From Cupriavidus neocaledonicus (GTDB taxonomy: Bacteria > Pseudomonadota > Gammaproteobacteria > Burkholderiales > Burkholderiaceae): 64,000 bases of DNA. The notes under the pieces are model-generated. The model was not told the DNA's origin and searched no databases. It saw only the letters and a program-made list of their open reading frames with translations. Where the stretch lies: assembly GCF_000372525.1 (NCBI RefSeq), contig NZ_AQUR01000105.1:39435-103434 (forward strand), read 5' to 3'. Shown in pieces: positions 1 to 12,596 of the stretch. Position numbers and translations under genes: made by a program. Within the stretch, counting starts at the first letter, position 1. Each line of letters starts with the position of its first letter.

Positions 1-182
1 CCGCCTTCGGTCAGGCCCGCGGCGAGCATGGCGCCGACGATGATGATGGCCGAGATCGCGTTGGTTACCGCCATCAGGGGCGTATGCAGGGCCGGCGTGA
101 CCGTCCAGACCACGTGGTAACCCACGTAGATCGCCAGCACGAAGATGATCAAGTTGATCACCGTGTGGTTCACCATCTCCAT
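1..182 (-). CDS. pntAB: NAD(P) transhydrogenase subunit alpha part 2 (PntAB), 5' part only
   Basis: The visible 60 residues begin [20 protein letters not shown] and contain two hydrophobic segments (about residues 7-27 and 38-57), as in the short membrane subunit encoded separately in split-alpha transhydrogenases. The protein helps form the proton channel of the inner-membrane enzyme that transfers hydride between NADH and NADP+. A strong ribosome site (GGAGGAG, 6 bases before the ATG) supports the start at 182. A second in-frame ATG follows two codons later. The gene runs off the window edge, and pntB is expected beyond it. It lies downstream of pntAA on the same strand, with panD between them. 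Confidence 0.85.
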   Translation of the reverse strand, partial: MEMVNHTVINLIIFVLAIYVGYHVVWTVTPALHTPLMAVTNAISAIIIVGAMLAAGLTEG

Positions 183-299
183 CGACTTCTCCTCCGTTGC
201 TTTTGAAACCGGGATGCTGCGTGTTGCTGTGATTGTTCTATGCAGTATGACGGTGCGCACGCCAGTGGCCATTGGCTCTCGAGTGGCCGGTGGCGTACT

Positions 300-344
300 C
301 CCTCTCCCGCTTGCGGGAGAGGGCGAGCAACCCCTCGGGGGTTG
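300..344. repeat. Palindromic repeat copy 1 with adjacent second hairpin
   Basis: Arms CCCTCTCCCGC (300-310) and GCGGGAGAGGG (313-323) form a perfect hairpin with a 2-base loop. A second hairpin CAACCCC/GGGGTTG lies at 328-344. The pair sits just after the panD stop codon and before pntAB. It could terminate or stabilise the panD message, although there is no T-tract. The first hairpin recurs elsewhere in the window. Confidence 0.8.
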
Positions 345-348
345 AGAT

Positions 349-711
349 TCAGACCTTCTTGATTTCCTTGATCGCGTTCTTCTCGTTCACCAGGATGATC
401 TTGGGCTTGTAGGTGGCGATCTCCTCGTCCGTCATCGGCGCGTAGGTGCAGATGATCAGCTGGTCGCCCAGGTGCGCGCGGCGCGCGGCGGCGCCGTTCA
501 GCGAGATCTCGCCGCTGCCGCGCTCGCCCTTGATGATGTAGGTGGAGAAGCGCTCGCCGTTGTTGACGTTGTACAGCTCGATCTTCTCGAACTCCTTCAT
601 GTCGGCAGCGTCCAGCAGGTCCTGGTCGATGCCGCACGAACCCTCGTAATTGAGGTCCGCCTGCGTCACGGTGACGCGGTGGAGCTTGGCGCGGAGCATG
701 ATGCGTTGCAT
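349..711 (-). CDS. panD: Aspartate 1-decarboxylase (PanD)
   Basis: 120 residues, a normal PanD length. PanD decarboxylates L-aspartate to beta-alanine for pantothenate and coenzyme A synthesis. The self-processing site Gly24-Ser25 is present in the motif YEGSCG; cleavage there generates the pyruvoyl cofactor on Ser25. The N-terminus [20 protein letters not shown] is typical of the family. The gene lies 57 bp after pntAA and 166 bp before pntAB on the same strand, splitting the two transhydrogenase alpha genes. panB of the same pathway is far away at 49410-50231. Confidence 0.96.
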   Translation of the reverse strand: MQRIMLRAKLHRVTVTQADLNYEGSCGIDQDLLDAADMKEFEKIELYNVNNGERFSTYIIKGERGSGEISLNGAAARRAHLGDQLIICTYAPMTDEEIATYKPKIILVNEKNAIKEIKKV

Positions 712-768
712 GGGTGATACGTCCTTATATCTGAAGCGAAAGCAGTGGGCGCGCTGCGCCCGTTGGAG

Positions 769-1890
<1,122 letters not shown>

Positions 1891-2132
1891 CGTCAATTTC
1901 TCCTTTAGCTGGCGTCTTGTCTGGTTGGCGGACCGACGTCTGGCCCGTGCGCGCCGCCGGATCGGGTTAAGCCGCAGCGCACAATTTTTCCGCAGCTTAC
2001 AGGAATCTGACTGGCAATGGTGACCGGCCGGTCGGCTTTTGCCCGCCCGGGAGCGGCGCGCCGGCACCCCCGCCGCGCTGCAAGATGGTCCCGCAACCGG
2101 TAGAATGCGGGATTGCCTAAAAATTGAGCATC

Positions 2133-2624
2133 ATGTCAAGTGACTGGAATGCCAGCGTGACCGTTGCCGCCGTGATCGAACGCGGCGGCCGGTTCCTGCT
2201 GGTGGAAGAAGAAACCGCCGACGGGCTGCGCCTGAACCAGCCCGCCGGGCACCTGGATCCGGGCGAGAGCCTGATCCGCGCCGTGATCCGCGAAACCCTG
2301 GAAGAAACCGCGCACACCTTCGAGCCGCGCGCGCTGCTGGGCTGCTACATGGGGCGCTCGCTGTCGTCGCGCACCGGCGGCGACGTGACCTACGTGCGCT
2401 TTGCCTTTACCGGCGACCTCGGCTCGCTCGACGCCGGCCGCCAGCTCGACACCGGCATCGTGCGCACCGTCTGGATGGGCGCCGACGAACTGCGCGCGTG
2501 CCCGGAGCGGCATCGTTCGCCGCTGGTGATGGCGTGCGTCGACGACTACCTGGCCGGCAAGCGCTTTGCGCTCGATGCGCTGTACACGCACCCGTCGGTG
2601 CTGCAAGCGGGGACGCAGCCGTGA
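2133..2624 (+). CDS. Nudix hydrolase (NudJ-like)
   Basis: 163 residues with a canonical Nudix box at about residues 39-61 (GHLDPGE, then seven residues, then RETLEET). That box binds the metal for hydrolysis of nucleoside diphosphate-linked substrates. The arrangement immediately before mnmA matches NudJ/YmfB of other proteobacteria, which is described as a thiamin pyrophosphate/nucleotide pyrophosphatase. The ATG at 2133 is preferred; an in-frame TTG nine bases earlier is possible. The stop codon overlaps the GTG start of mnmA (GTGA), so the two are translationally coupled. Confidence 0.88.
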   Translation: MSSDWNASVTVAAVIERGGRFLLVEEETADGLRLNQPAGHLDPGESLIRAVIRETLEETAHTFEPRALLGCYMGRSLSSRTGGDVTYVRFAFTGDLGSLDAGRQLDTGIVRTVWMGADELRACPERHRSPLVMACVDDYLAGKRFALDALYTHPSVLQAGTQP

Positions 2625-3706
2625 GCGGTGCCGCAAAGCGTGTCGTGGTGGGGATGTCGGGCGGGGTCGATTCGTCGGTCACGGCGTGGCTGCTCAAGCA
2701 GCAGGGCTACGAGGTCATCGGCCTGTTCATGAAGAACTGGGAAGACGATGACGACAGCGAATACTGCTCCACGCGCCAGGACTGGCTCGACGTGGTCTCG
2801 GTGGCCGACCTGATCGGCGTCGACGTCGAGGCGGTCAACTTCGCCGCCGAATACAAGGACCGCGTCTTCGCCGACTTCCTGCGCGAATACTCGGCCGGCC
2901 GCACACCCAACCCGGATGTGCTGTGCAATGCCGAGATCAAGTTCAAGGCGTTCCTGGACCATGCCATGTCGCTGGGGGCGGAAACCATCGCCACCGGCCA
3001 CTATGCGCGCGTGCGCCAGAACGCTGCCGGCCGCTTCGAGCTGCTCAAGGCGCTGGACCATACCAAGGACCAGAGCTACTTCCTGCACCGCCTGAACCAG
3101 GCGCAGTTGTCGCGCACGCTGTTCCCGCTGGGCGAGATCCCGAAAACGCGCGTGCGCGAGATCGCCGCCGAGATCGGCCTGCCCAACGCGAAGAAGAAGG
3201 ATTCGACCGGGATCTGCTTTATCGGCGAGCGTCCGTTCCGCGATTTCCTGAACCGCTACCTGCCGACCAGACCGGGGCCGATGAAGACGCCCGAGGGCAA
3301 GGTGGTCGGCGAGCATATCGGCCTGGCGTTCTACACGCTGGGCCAGCGCAAGGGCATCGGCCTGGGTGGTAGCCGCGACGGCAACGGCGACGCCTGGTAC
3401 GTCGCGCGCAAGGACATGGCCAACAATACGCTTTACGTGGTGCAGGGCCACGACCATCCGTGGCTGCTGACACCGGTGCTGACCGCGTCGGACCTGTCCT
3501 GGGTGGCTGGCGCGCCGCCCGCCGCGGGCGCGGCGATGGCGGCCAAGACCCGCTATCGCCAGAGCGATGCCGCCTGCACGGTGCAGGCGGTCGACGCGCA
3601 GGCGCTGACGCTGTCGTTTGCCGAGCCGCAATGGGCGGTCACGCCCGGGCAGTCGGCGGTGCTGTATGACGGGGATGTCTGCCTGGGCGGCGGGATCATC
3701 CAGTAG
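2621..3706 (+). CDS. mnmA: tRNA-specific 2-thiouridylase MnmA
   Basis: 361 residues. MnmA installs the 2-thio group on the wobble uridine of Lys, Glu and Gln tRNAs. The PP-loop GMSGGVDSS is at residues 11-19. The two catalytic cysteines are Cys102 (NPDVLCN) and Cys199 ([10 protein letters not shown]). The GTG start overlaps the Nudix stop by four bases. A longer frame upstream is Nudix coding sequence read in another phase. The gene is followed by a composite palindromic repeat and then a convergent GST gene. Confidence 0.96.
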   Translation: MSGAAKRVVVGMSGGVDSSVTAWLLKQQGYEVIGLFMKNWEDDDDSEYCSTRQDWLDVVSVADLIGVDVEAVNFAAEYKDRVFADFLREYSAGRTPNPDVLCNAEIKFKAFLDHAMSLGAETIATGHYARVRQNAAGRFELLKALDHTKDQSYFLHRLNQAQLSRTLFPLGEIPKTRVREIAAEIGLPNAKKKDSTGICFIGERPFRDFLNRYLPTRPGPMKTPEGKVVGEHIGLAFYTLGQRKGIGLGGSRDGNGDAWYVARKDMANNTLYVVQGHDHPWLLTPVLTASDLSWVAGAPPAAGAAMAAKTRYRQSDAACTVQAVDAQALTLSFAEPQWAVTPGQSAVLYDGDVCLGGGIIQ

Positions 3707-3732
3707 CCGCTATCAGCAAAACACCCGCGGTT

Positions 3733-3860
3733 TGCTCCCCTCTCCCGCGTGCGGGAGAGGGGCAGGGGGTGAGGGCAGGCGCTGGCATACCGACATACAT
3801 CACTGCGTGGATTCACCCGGCCCTCACCCCTGCCCTCTCCCGCAAGCGGGAGTGGGAGTA
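3733..3860. repeat. Composite palindromic repeat (two hairpins) between mnmA and the GST gene
   Basis: Two copies of the GC-rich palindrome lie at 3737-3762 (perfect arms) and 3833-3856 (one mismatch). They are joined by GGGGTGAGGGC and the string GGCGCTGGCATACCGAC on the left and CCGGCCCTCACCCC on the right. These flanks are complementary to each other, so the whole element can fold as one long structure. It fills the space between two convergent genes. The same layout recurs at 26508-26633. Confidence 0.85.
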
Positions 3861-3865
3861 CACCA

Positions 3866-6210
<2,345 letters not shown>

Positions 6211-6250
6211 CGCCACTTTTTTCCGCCGCCGGCCGGCGGCGGAAACGGAA

Positions 6251-6276
6251 AGCCATCCCGCGGGATGGCTTTTTTG
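6251..6276 (+). terminator. Rho-independent terminator after purB
   Basis: The perfect hairpin AGCCATCCCG/CGGGATGGCT is followed by a run of T residues, 40 bp after the purB stop. A second GC palindrome (6223-6242) sits between the stop and this hairpin. Confidence 0.9.
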
Positions 6277-6282
6277 CTTTTT

Positions 6283-6328
6283 CCGGCAGGCTCCCCGGGT
6301 TGTGGCGTGCGCTTGTGACGCCTGCCGG
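6283..6328. repeat. 9-bp inverted repeat upstream of cytochrome b561
   Basis: CCGGCAGGC (6283-6291) and GCCTGCCGG (6320-6328) are exact inverted copies with a 28-base spacer. They lie in the 280-base gap between purB and the cytochrome b561 gene. Function is unknown; it may be a regulatory hairpin or part of the preceding terminator. The rest of the gap shows no gene. Confidence 0.6.
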
Positions 6329-6490
6329 AATCTCGCTTCAAAGCATTTGAATAACTTAATGAAGGACTGTCCTGCACCGGCGCACATCCCGCCGCAATAA
6401 TGCGAGAATCGTCAGCGCACGGGCGGGTGGATCCGGCCGTTGCCTTCCCCAAAATTGTGAAACGCCCGCGCCGCGGGCGAGAGGAATCCG

Positions 6491-7045
6491 ATGCGTTCTA
6501 CCGCCACTGCCCCCGCCGGCTACGGTGCCACCGCGATCGCCCTGCACTGGCTGGTGGCGCTGGCCATATTCGCCGCGTTCGGGCTGGGTCTGTACATGAC
6601 CGGCATTCCGGGGCTGACGCCGACCAAGCTCAAGTTGTACTCCTGGCACAAGTGGCTGGGCGTGACGATCTTCGCCATCGCCGTGCTGCGCGTGCTGTGG
6701 CGCGCCACCCACGCCGCGCCGCCGGTCGCGCCCGGCACCCCGGCGTGGCAGGCCAGGGCGGCGGCGGGGGCCCATCACCTGCTTTACCTGCTGATCCTGG
6801 TCGTGCCGATCAGCGGCTACCTGTACAGCTCGGCCGCGGGCGTTCCGGTGGTCTACCTGGGCCTGTGGAAGATGCCGGCGCTGATCGAGAAAAGCGATGC
6901 GCTGAAGGACGTGCTGAAGTTCACCCATATCTGGCTGAACTACCTGATGGCCGCGGTGGTCGTTGTCCATGCGGCGGCGGCGCTGAAACACCAGTTTGTC
7001 GACCGTGACGGCACGCTCGGCCGGATGCTGCCGTTCCTGCGCTGA
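6491..7045 (+). CDS. Cytochrome b561 (YodB/CybB family)
   Basis: 184 residues with four hydrophobic helices (about residues 14-36, 50-66, 92-112 and 145-167). Histidines are placed for two b-type hemes (ALHWL, WHKWLG, HHLLYL, FTHIWLN). The family consists of inner-membrane di-heme cytochromes that exchange electrons with quinones. It is followed by two YceI genes, a common pairing in proteobacteria. The ribosome site GAGAGGAA lies just before the ATG. Confidence 0.92.
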   Translation: MRSTATAPAGYGATAIALHWLVALAIFAAFGLGLYMTGIPGLTPTKLKLYSWHKWLGVTIFAIAVLRVLWRATHAAPPVAPGTPAWQARAAAGAHHLLYLLILVVPISGYLYSSAAGVPVVYLGLWKMPALIEKSDALKDVLKFTHIWLNYLMAAVVVVHAAAALKHQFVDRDGTLGRMLPFLR

Positions 7046-7111
7046 GCCTGGCGCGCCAATCTTTTTCGTACCGCGGCGCCGCTGCGCCGTCCCTGACAGG
7101 AGTTTTCCCAG

Positions 7112-7693
7112 ATGAAACCCAATTCCCGCCGCGGCTCGGCCACTCTCCGCGCCACGCTGGCCGCCGTGCTGGCCGCCACCGGCATCGCCGCCAACCTGGC
7201 CTGGGCCCAGGTCGACGCCGCCAAGAGCTCGGTCACCGCGGTGGCGCGCCAGATCGGCGTGCCGATGGAGGGCAAGTTCAAGAAGTTCGACGCCAACGTC
7301 AGCTTCGACCCCGCCAAGCTGGCGACGTCGACGGCCAAGATCGAGATCGACGTGGCCAGCTTCGAGATCGGCGACGCCGAGACCACCAAGGAAGTGAAGG
7401 GCAAGGACTGGTTCGACGCCGCCAGATACCCCAAGGCGGTATTCCAGTCGACCAGCATCAAGAACGGCACGCCGGGCAAGTACGACGTGGCCGGCAAGCT
7501 GACCATCAAGGGCAAGACCGTGGACGTGGTGGTGCCCGCCACCTACCGCCAGGAGGGCGGCGCGCAGGTATTCGAAGGCGCGCTGCCGATCAAGCGCACC
7601 GCCTTCAATATCGGCGACGGCGAATGGAAGGACACCTCCGTGGTCGCCGACGACGTCCAGATCAAATTCCGTATCGTGCTGGCAAAGAAGTAA
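7112..7693 (+). CDS. YceI family periplasmic protein (copy 1)
   Basis: 193 residues. A cleavable signal peptide is likely (positively charged MKPNSRRGS, hydrophobic core, cleavage after AWA near residue 32). The rest is a YceI-type lipocalin-like beta-barrel (FKKFDANVSFDPAKLATSTA, then GKDWFDAARYPKAVFQS). Family members bind isoprenoids or other lipids in the periplasm. The gene lies 66 bp after cytochrome b561 and 74 bp before a second YceI gene, suggesting one operon acting on quinone-like lipids, which is an inference. AGGAG precedes the ATG. Confidence 0.9.
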   Translation: MKPNSRRGSATLRATLAAVLAATGIAANLAWAQVDAAKSSVTAVARQIGVPMEGKFKKFDANVSFDPAKLATSTAKIEIDVASFEIGDAETTKEVKGKDWFDAARYPKAVFQSTSIKNGTPGKYDVAGKLTIKGKTVDVVVPATYRQEGGAQVFEGALPIKRTAFNIGDGEWKDTSVVADDVQIKFRIVLAKK

Positions 7694-7767
7694 GGCCGGC
7701 ATTCCGCTGACGTACCCAGGACTTACCTGAACCGCTCCATCCCAACCCTGATTTGTCGGGAGACACT

Positions 7768-8358
7768 ATGAAACTGCGTTCCCTCGTTGCCGCCGTCGCG
7801 GCCGTTTCCGCAACCGCCGCCTTCGGCGTGGCTTCGGCCAACACCGTGACGTACAACCTCGATCCGACCCATACCTATCCCAGCTTCGAGGCCGACCACC
7901 TGGGCGGCCTGTCGACCTGGCGCGGCAAGTTCGACAAGTCCAGCGGCGTGGTAACGCTGGACCGGGCCGCCAAGGCGGGCTCGGTCGAGGTCAAGATCGA
8001 CCCGGCTTCGATCGATTTCGGCAACGCCAAGCTGAACCAGCACGCCAAGGGCCCGGACATGTTCGATGTCGAAGCCTTCCCCGAGGCCACCTACAAGGGC
8101 AAGTTCTCCAAGTTCAAGGGCGACGTGCCGACCGAGGTCGACGGCGTGCTGACGCTGCGCGGCGTGTCCAAGCCGGTCAAGCTCGAAATCCGCGACTTCA
8201 AGTGCATCCAGCACCCGATGCTCAAGCGCGAAGCCTGCGGCGCCGATGCCGTCGGCCAGTTCAACCGGGCCGATTTCGGCCTGGACTATGGCGTCAAGAT
8301 GGGCTTCAAGCCCGAGGTCAAGCTCGCCATCCAGGTGGAAGGCGTGCGCGCAGACTGA
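7768..8358 (+). CDS. YceI family periplasmic protein (copy 2)
   Basis: 196 residues. The signal peptide [20 protein letters not shown] ends near Ala24. The mature part opens [20 protein letters not shown], the characteristic YceI start. It is more canonical than copy 1 and probably the better candidate for an isoprenoid-binding lipocalin. A GGGAG ribosome site precedes the ATG; an in-frame TTG at 7753 is less likely. A terminator follows the gene. Confidence 0.93.
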   Translation: MKLRSLVAAVAAVSATAAFGVASANTVTYNLDPTHTYPSFEADHLGGLSTWRGKFDKSSGVVTLDRAAKAGSVEVKIDPASIDFGNAKLNQHAKGPDMFDVEAFPEATYKGKFSKFKGDVPTEVDGVLTLRGVSKPVKLEIRDFKCIQHPMLKREACGADAVGQFNRADFGLDYGVKMGFKPEVKLAIQVEGVRAD

Positions 8359-8392
8359 TTGCGCGGCCCGCTGCGGCGGGCAAACCGATGTC

Positions 8393-8420
8393 AAGGCCGG
8401 CCCATGCCGGCCTTTTTTTG
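8393..8420 (+). terminator. Rho-independent terminator after the second YceI gene
   Basis: AAGGCCGGC, a short loop and GCCGGCC are followed by seven T residues. It ends the cytochrome b561-yceI-yceI unit. Confidence 0.9.
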
Positions 8421-8708
8421 TTGTATTGCACCATCCCGGGGGGCCGCCACGGCACTTTGTTGTGCGAGTTGCGACGGGCACAGTACAATGGCCCGCGGCA
8501 ATCCACCATGATCCGGGGTATTGCGACTCCTGCCACGGCGGGGGGCAGCCATGCCCGCAACTGGCCAGAGCGCATCACTATGAGCATTCGCTGCATGTCC
8601 CGATACCGGTAGCCATTCCCGCGACCCCCTCGCCCTCATGCTGTACCCGGCCGTTCTGCCCTGGCTGTATGGCCCGCAGCGTTTCCCGGTTTTCCCTGGC
8701 GCTATACC
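8421..8708 (+). promoter_or_regulatory. Leader/promoter region of the phc operon
   Basis: About 290 bases between a terminator and phcB. A plausible sigma-70 promoter is TTGTGC (8460-8465), an 18-base spacer, then TACAAT (8484-8489). That would give a long leader of roughly 210 bases before phcB. A 34-codon ATG frame at 8508-8612 lies inside this leader, without a clear ribosome site. No other gene is supported. Confidence 0.45.
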
Positions 8709-10100
8709 GTGTACTCCAAAACGCAAATCGATCCGGTAGTTAGTTTCCGCAACTCGCAGGGCGAGCAGGTGCGGGGCACCATCATCAATCTCCAGAGGAA
8801 ATCTCTGGTGATGGAAATCTACAACCCGTATTCGATCGTGCAGGTCAGCGAGGTGCTGAGCGAGCTCAGCGTCCGCATGGGCGCCAAGAATGCCTATCTC
8901 GGCAAGGCCGTGGTGATGAGCCTGGTGAATACCGGCCTGACCGCGGTGGTGTCGCTGACGCTGATCGACGAGTGGCGCGAGCTGTCCGATCTCAACAACG
9001 AGCCCAAGTCGGTCGCGCGCGAAGCCGAGCTGTTCGTGCAGGATTGGGACACGCGCTTCAACATCCGGCGCGACTACCAGATCGTGGTCAACGAGATGCG
9101 CGCCTTCCTCTCCGAAGTGTCGCGCTGGGTCGAACAGGTCGACCTGACCGAGTCGCTGCCCAAGACCGAAGGCAAGCTGCGCCAGGACGTCTTCTACGAG
9201 CTGGCGACGCCGATCATGGCCAAGACCAAGACCTACCTGGACTGGCTCGAGGGCGAGGCCCAGCGCGTGGATGCCGAAGTCGCCCCGGTGCACCGCACCT
9301 ACGCGCAGTCGGCGCTGCACCCGTTGCTGCTGCGCGCGCCGTTCGTCTACCGCACTTTCACCAAGCCGCTCGGCTATGCCGGCGACTACGAAATGGTGAA
9401 CCAGATCCTGGGCGATCCCCAGCAAGGGCCGACCACCTATTTCCAGATCGTCAATACCGCCTTCCTGAAGGCGGCGGTGGCCACCGCGCACCGCAACCGC
9501 ATCGACCTGCTGATCGATTTCCTCAAGCGCCAGGCCGAGCGCGCGCGCGCCGCCGGGCGGCCGTTCCGCGTGCTCAACGTGGGTTGCGGCCCGGCCTTCG
9601 AAATCCAGCGCTTCGTGCGCGAATACCCGAACCCCGAGCTGCTGTCGTTCCAGTTGGTCGATTTCAGCGAAGAGACGCTGGAATACACGCACAAGTCGAT
9701 CGAGCGCTCGGCCAGCAGCGCCGGCAACAAGTTCGCCGTCGAGATGGTGCACCAGTCGGTGCACGAGCTGCTCAAGCGGCGCATCTCGCCGGACGATGCC
9801 GCCGCGCGCGAGTTCGACGCGGTCTATTGCGCCGGCCTGTTCGACTACCTCTCGGACAAGGTCTGCGCGCGGCTGCTGTCGTACTTCGCCTCGCGCTCGC
9901 GCCCCGGCGGCCAGATCCTGGTGACCAACGTCCATGCCGACAATCCGGAGAAATTCGGCATGGAGCACCTGCTCGAGTGGTACCTGATCTATCGCGACGA
10001 TGCGGGCATGGCGCAACTGCTGCCCGAACACTCGCATTCGCACCGCGTCTACGTCGACAGCACCGGGGTCAACGTATTCGCCGAAGCCACCATTGACTGA
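8709..10100 (+). CDS. phcB: PhcB-like SAM-dependent methyltransferase, signal synthase
   Basis: 463 residues from a GTG start. The N-terminal 90 residues resemble a PilZ-like barrel. The C-terminal half is a class I methyltransferase with the SAM-binding loop VLNVGCGPAFEIQ at about residues 288-300 and an acidic motif-II residue in LVDFSEETLEYT. In Ralstonia solanacearum PhcB makes the 3-hydroxy fatty-acid methyl-ester quorum signal. The assignment rests on this fold plus the three downstream genes, which match phcS, phcR and phcQ in order. The exact acyl chain made here cannot be read from sequence. phcS starts 22 bp after its stop. Confidence 0.88.
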   Translation: MYSKTQIDPVVSFRNSQGEQVRGTIINLQRKSLVMEIYNPYSIVQVSEVLSELSVRMGAKNAYLGKAVVMSLVNTGLTAVVSLTLIDEWRELSDLNNEPKSVAREAELFVQDWDTRFNIRRDYQIVVNEMRAFLSEVSRWVEQVDLTESLPKTEGKLRQDVFYELATPIMAKTKTYLDWLEGEAQRVDAEVAPVHRTYAQSALHPLLLRAPFVYRTFTKPLGYAGDYEMVNQILGDPQQGPTTYFQIVNTAFLKAAVATAHRNRIDLLIDFLKRQAERARAAGRPFRVLNVGCGPAFEIQRFVREYPNPELLSFQLVDFSEETLEYTHKSIERSASSAGNKFAVEMVHQSVHELLKRRISPDDAAAREFDAVYCAGLFDYLSDKVCARLLSYFASRSRPGGQILVTNVHADNPEKFGMEHLLEWYLIYRDDAGMAQLLPEHSHSHRVYVDSTGVNVFAEATID

Positions 10101-10122
10101 GGCTGTCCTCGCGGGTCACGCC

Positions 10123-11454
10123 ATGAGCACCAACCAACTCTACGCCGGCTACCAGTCCGAACTGGTCGACTTCCGCCTGGCCTTCAGCCGCGGCGGCGCC
10201 TATACCGCGATCGTGCTGGTCCTGCTCGGCGTCGGGCTCGACTACGGACAGTATCCGCAGCAGCAGTTTCCCTTTGCGGTCGCACGCGTGGTGGTGTCGA
10301 TGCTGATCGCCGGGGTCGTGGTGGTGCTGTACAGCGCCGCCGGCCGCCGCTTCGCGCCCTGGCTGACGCTGACCTGGCTGCTGTTGCCGCAGATCATGAT
10401 CGCCTGGATGATCTCGCAGACCGAAGGGGTGCATTCGCCGTACTACGTCGGGCTGAACCTGGCCATCTTCGCATCCGGCATCGCGCTGCCGTTCGGGCTG
10501 TGGCAGAACCTGGTGTTCGGCGTGCTTTCCTACCTGCTGTATGTGCTCGCCTGCCTGTTCCACCCCGGCGGCATCGAACCGTTCGGCACCTTTATCGTCA
10601 ATTCGCTGTTCCTGTTGTTTGCCGCCGCTGCCAGCGCCGTCTACACCTATTTCAACGAGCGCGCGCGCTTTATGCTGTTCCGCCTGAAGGCGGAGGTGGC
10701 CGAGAAGAACGCCGAACTCGAGGTCATCAATCGCAAGCTGGTCGACATCAAGGGCCAGATGCTGCAGCAGGAAAAAATGGCGGCGATCGGTACGTTGGCC
10801 GCGGGTCTGTTGCATGAGGTCAACAATCCGGTGAACTTCTGCCTGATGGCGATCGAGGTCGCGATGGAAGAACCCCAGGCCAAGGAAAGCGAGTCGCTGA
10901 CCGAATGCCTGGTAGATGCGAAACAGGGGATGCAGCGCATCCAGCATATCGTCTCGGACCTGAAGACCTTCGCCTACCGCAAGCCGGGCGCTGAGGTGGA
11001 AGGCACGCCGTTCATGTTCGAAAAGGCGCTGGATTCCTCGATCCGCCTGACCGCGCATGAGCTGCGCGGCGTCAAGGTCACGCGCGAGTTGCCTGCGGAT
11101 ACGCTGGTGCTGGGCGACGAGGCCGCCATCATCGGCGTGCTGATCAACCTGTTTTCGAACGCGGCGCTGGCCATGCGCAAGGCCGGCACGACCGAGCCCG
11201 CGATCCATACCACCGTGCACTGGGCCGAAGGCCGATTGCACGTGACCGTGCGCGACAACGGGCCCGGCATCGCGCCGGAGCATCTGGCGCGGGTGTTCGA
11301 GCCGTTCTTCACCACCCGTGAAGTCGGGCAGGGCCTGGGCCTGGGGCTGTCGATCAGCTATGCCGTGATCGAGCGCCACGGAGGCCAGCTGTTTGCCGAA
11401 AGCGAGCTCGGCCAGTGGGCTGCGTTCAGCTTCGACCTGCCTCGCGCGGAGTAA
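10123..11454 (+). CDS. phcS: PhcS-like membrane sensor histidine kinase
   Basis: 443 residues. About six transmembrane helices fill residues 25-178, with almost no periplasmic domain, which suits a lipophilic signal. A coiled linker follows, then a HisKA-type motif GLLHEVNNPVNF with phospho-acceptor His231, and a HATPase domain with the N box (NLFSNAALAM), G1 (DNGPGIAP) and G2 (GQGLGLGLSIS). In R. solanacearum PhcS senses the PhcB product. It sits between phcB and phcR, five bases before the latter. Confidence 0.9.
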   Translation: MSTNQLYAGYQSELVDFRLAFSRGGAYTAIVLVLLGVGLDYGQYPQQQFPFAVARVVVSMLIAGVVVVLYSAAGRRFAPWLTLTWLLLPQIMIAWMISQTEGVHSPYYVGLNLAIFASGIALPFGLWQNLVFGVLSYLLYVLACLFHPGGIEPFGTFIVNSLFLLFAAAASAVYTYFNERARFMLFRLKAEVAEKNAELEVINRKLVDIKGQMLQQEKMAAIGTLAAGLLHEVNNPVNFCLMAIEVAMEEPQAKESESLTECLVDAKQGMQRIQHIVSDLKTFAYRKPGAEVEGTPFMFEKALDSSIRLTAHELRGVKVTRELPADTLVLGDEAAIIGVLINLFSNAALAMRKAGTTEPAIHTTVHWAEGRLHVTVRDNGPGIAPEHLARVFEPFFTTREVGQGLGLGLSISYAVIERHGGQLFAESELGQWAAFSFDLPRAE

Positions 11455-11459
11455 GTCGC

Positions 11460-12596
11460 ATGAGCGAACTCCAGCAAGCCCGGCCCAATGTCGTCCTCTA
11501 TGTCGACGACGAAGACATGGCGCGCAAGTACTTTGCGCGCGCGGTCGGCAGCGAGTATGAGGTCCTGCTTGCCGCCGGCGCCGACGAGGCGATGGCGACG
11601 CTGCGCGCCGAGGGCGGGCGGATCACGATCCTGGTCACTGATTTCCGCATGCCAGGCCGCGATGGCGGCGATCTGCTGCGCGAAGTCGCCCAGGCCTATC
11701 CGCAGATCGTGCGCATCCTGGTGACGGCCTACGCCGACAAGGACATGCTGTTGCAAACCGTCAACAGCGGCGAAGTCTTCCGCATCCTCGAAAAGCCCCT
11801 GAGTGTCGGCGACGTGCGCAAGGTGCTGCACCTTGCCGGCGAGCGCCACCTGGAGCGCGCGTTGCGCCAGCATCGCCTGATGGCGATCGATGAAACCCTG
11901 GCCTTCCTGGCGCATGAACTGAACACGCCGCTGGCCGCCATTGCCAACTTCGCGCGGGGCATCGAAAGCCGCGTCCAGGCCGAGTACAGCGAGCAGCGGC
12001 AAGGAGAAATCGGGCAGGCCGCGGGCGCCATGTACGACAACGCCCAGTATTGCCTGGCGGTGCTGTCGTCGTTCCTCGAGTCGGTGCGCAACAGCGCCGC
12101 CAGCAAGGCGCCGGCGGCCGACGCCGGCACCGAGGTCAGCGCGGGCGCGCTGGTGGCGGGGCTGCTGGATACCTATCCGTTCGCAGGCGGGCAGCGCCAG
12201 TGGGTCGACGTCGACATGCAGGGCGACTTCCCGGTGCAGACGCTGCCCAACTGCGTCGCGCTGGTACTGTCGTCGGTGATGAGCAACGCGCTGCGCGCGC
12301 TCGCGGGCGTGGACCGGCCCTCGCTGCGCTTCGTGGTGACAACCCAGCCCAACCAGGAAATCCGCATCTGCGACAACGGCCCCGGCATCCCGCCAGAGGT
12401 GATGGGGCGGCTGCTGGTCGATCCGGTCACTACCCACGCCAGCGCTGGCGGCAGTGGCCTCGGCATGATTTTCTGCAACCGCGTCATGCAGTCCTTCGGC
12501 GGCGGCATCCGGATCGCCTCCGCTCCCGGTGCCGGGACCACAGTGACGCTGGACTTTCCAAATTTCAGGAATCGAATGATTAGGAGTGACCGATGA
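11460..12596 (+). CDS. phcR: PhcR-like response regulator fused to a histidine kinase domain
   Basis: 378 residues. The N-terminal receiver has YVDDED at residues 14-19, phospho-acceptor Asp61 in VTDFRMPG, and Lys112 in EKPLS. It is joined to a histidine kinase core with His152 in FLAHELNTPLAAI and an ATPase domain (CDNGPGIPP, GGSGLGMIFC). Such receiver-kinase hybrids act as intermediate phosphorelay steps. In R. solanacearum PhcR links PhcS to control of the LysR regulator PhcA. Its last bases overlap the start of phcQ (ATGA). Confidence 0.9.
   Translation: MSELQQARPNVVLYVDDEDMARKYFARAVGSEYEVLLAAGADEAMATLRAEGGRITILVTDFRMPGRDGGDLLREVAQAYPQIVRILVTAYADKDMLLQTVNSGEVFRILEKPLSVGDVRKVLHLAGERHLERALRQHRLMAIDETLAFLAHELNTPLAAIANFARGIESRVQAEYSEQRQGEIGQAAGAMYDNAQYCLAVLSSFLESVRNSAASKAPAADAGTEVSAGALVAGLLDTYPFAGGQRQWVDVDMQGDFPVQTLPNCVALVLSSVMSNALRALAGVDRPSLRFVVTTQPNQEIRICDNGPGIPPEVMGRLLVDPVTTHASAGGSGLGMIFCNRVMQSFGGGIRIASAPGAGTTVTLDFPNFRNRMIRSDR

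Noticed and set aside
8508-8612. 34-codon ATG frame in the phc leader
   Set aside because: No ribosome site and no visible conservation argument. Kept only as a note in the leader entry.
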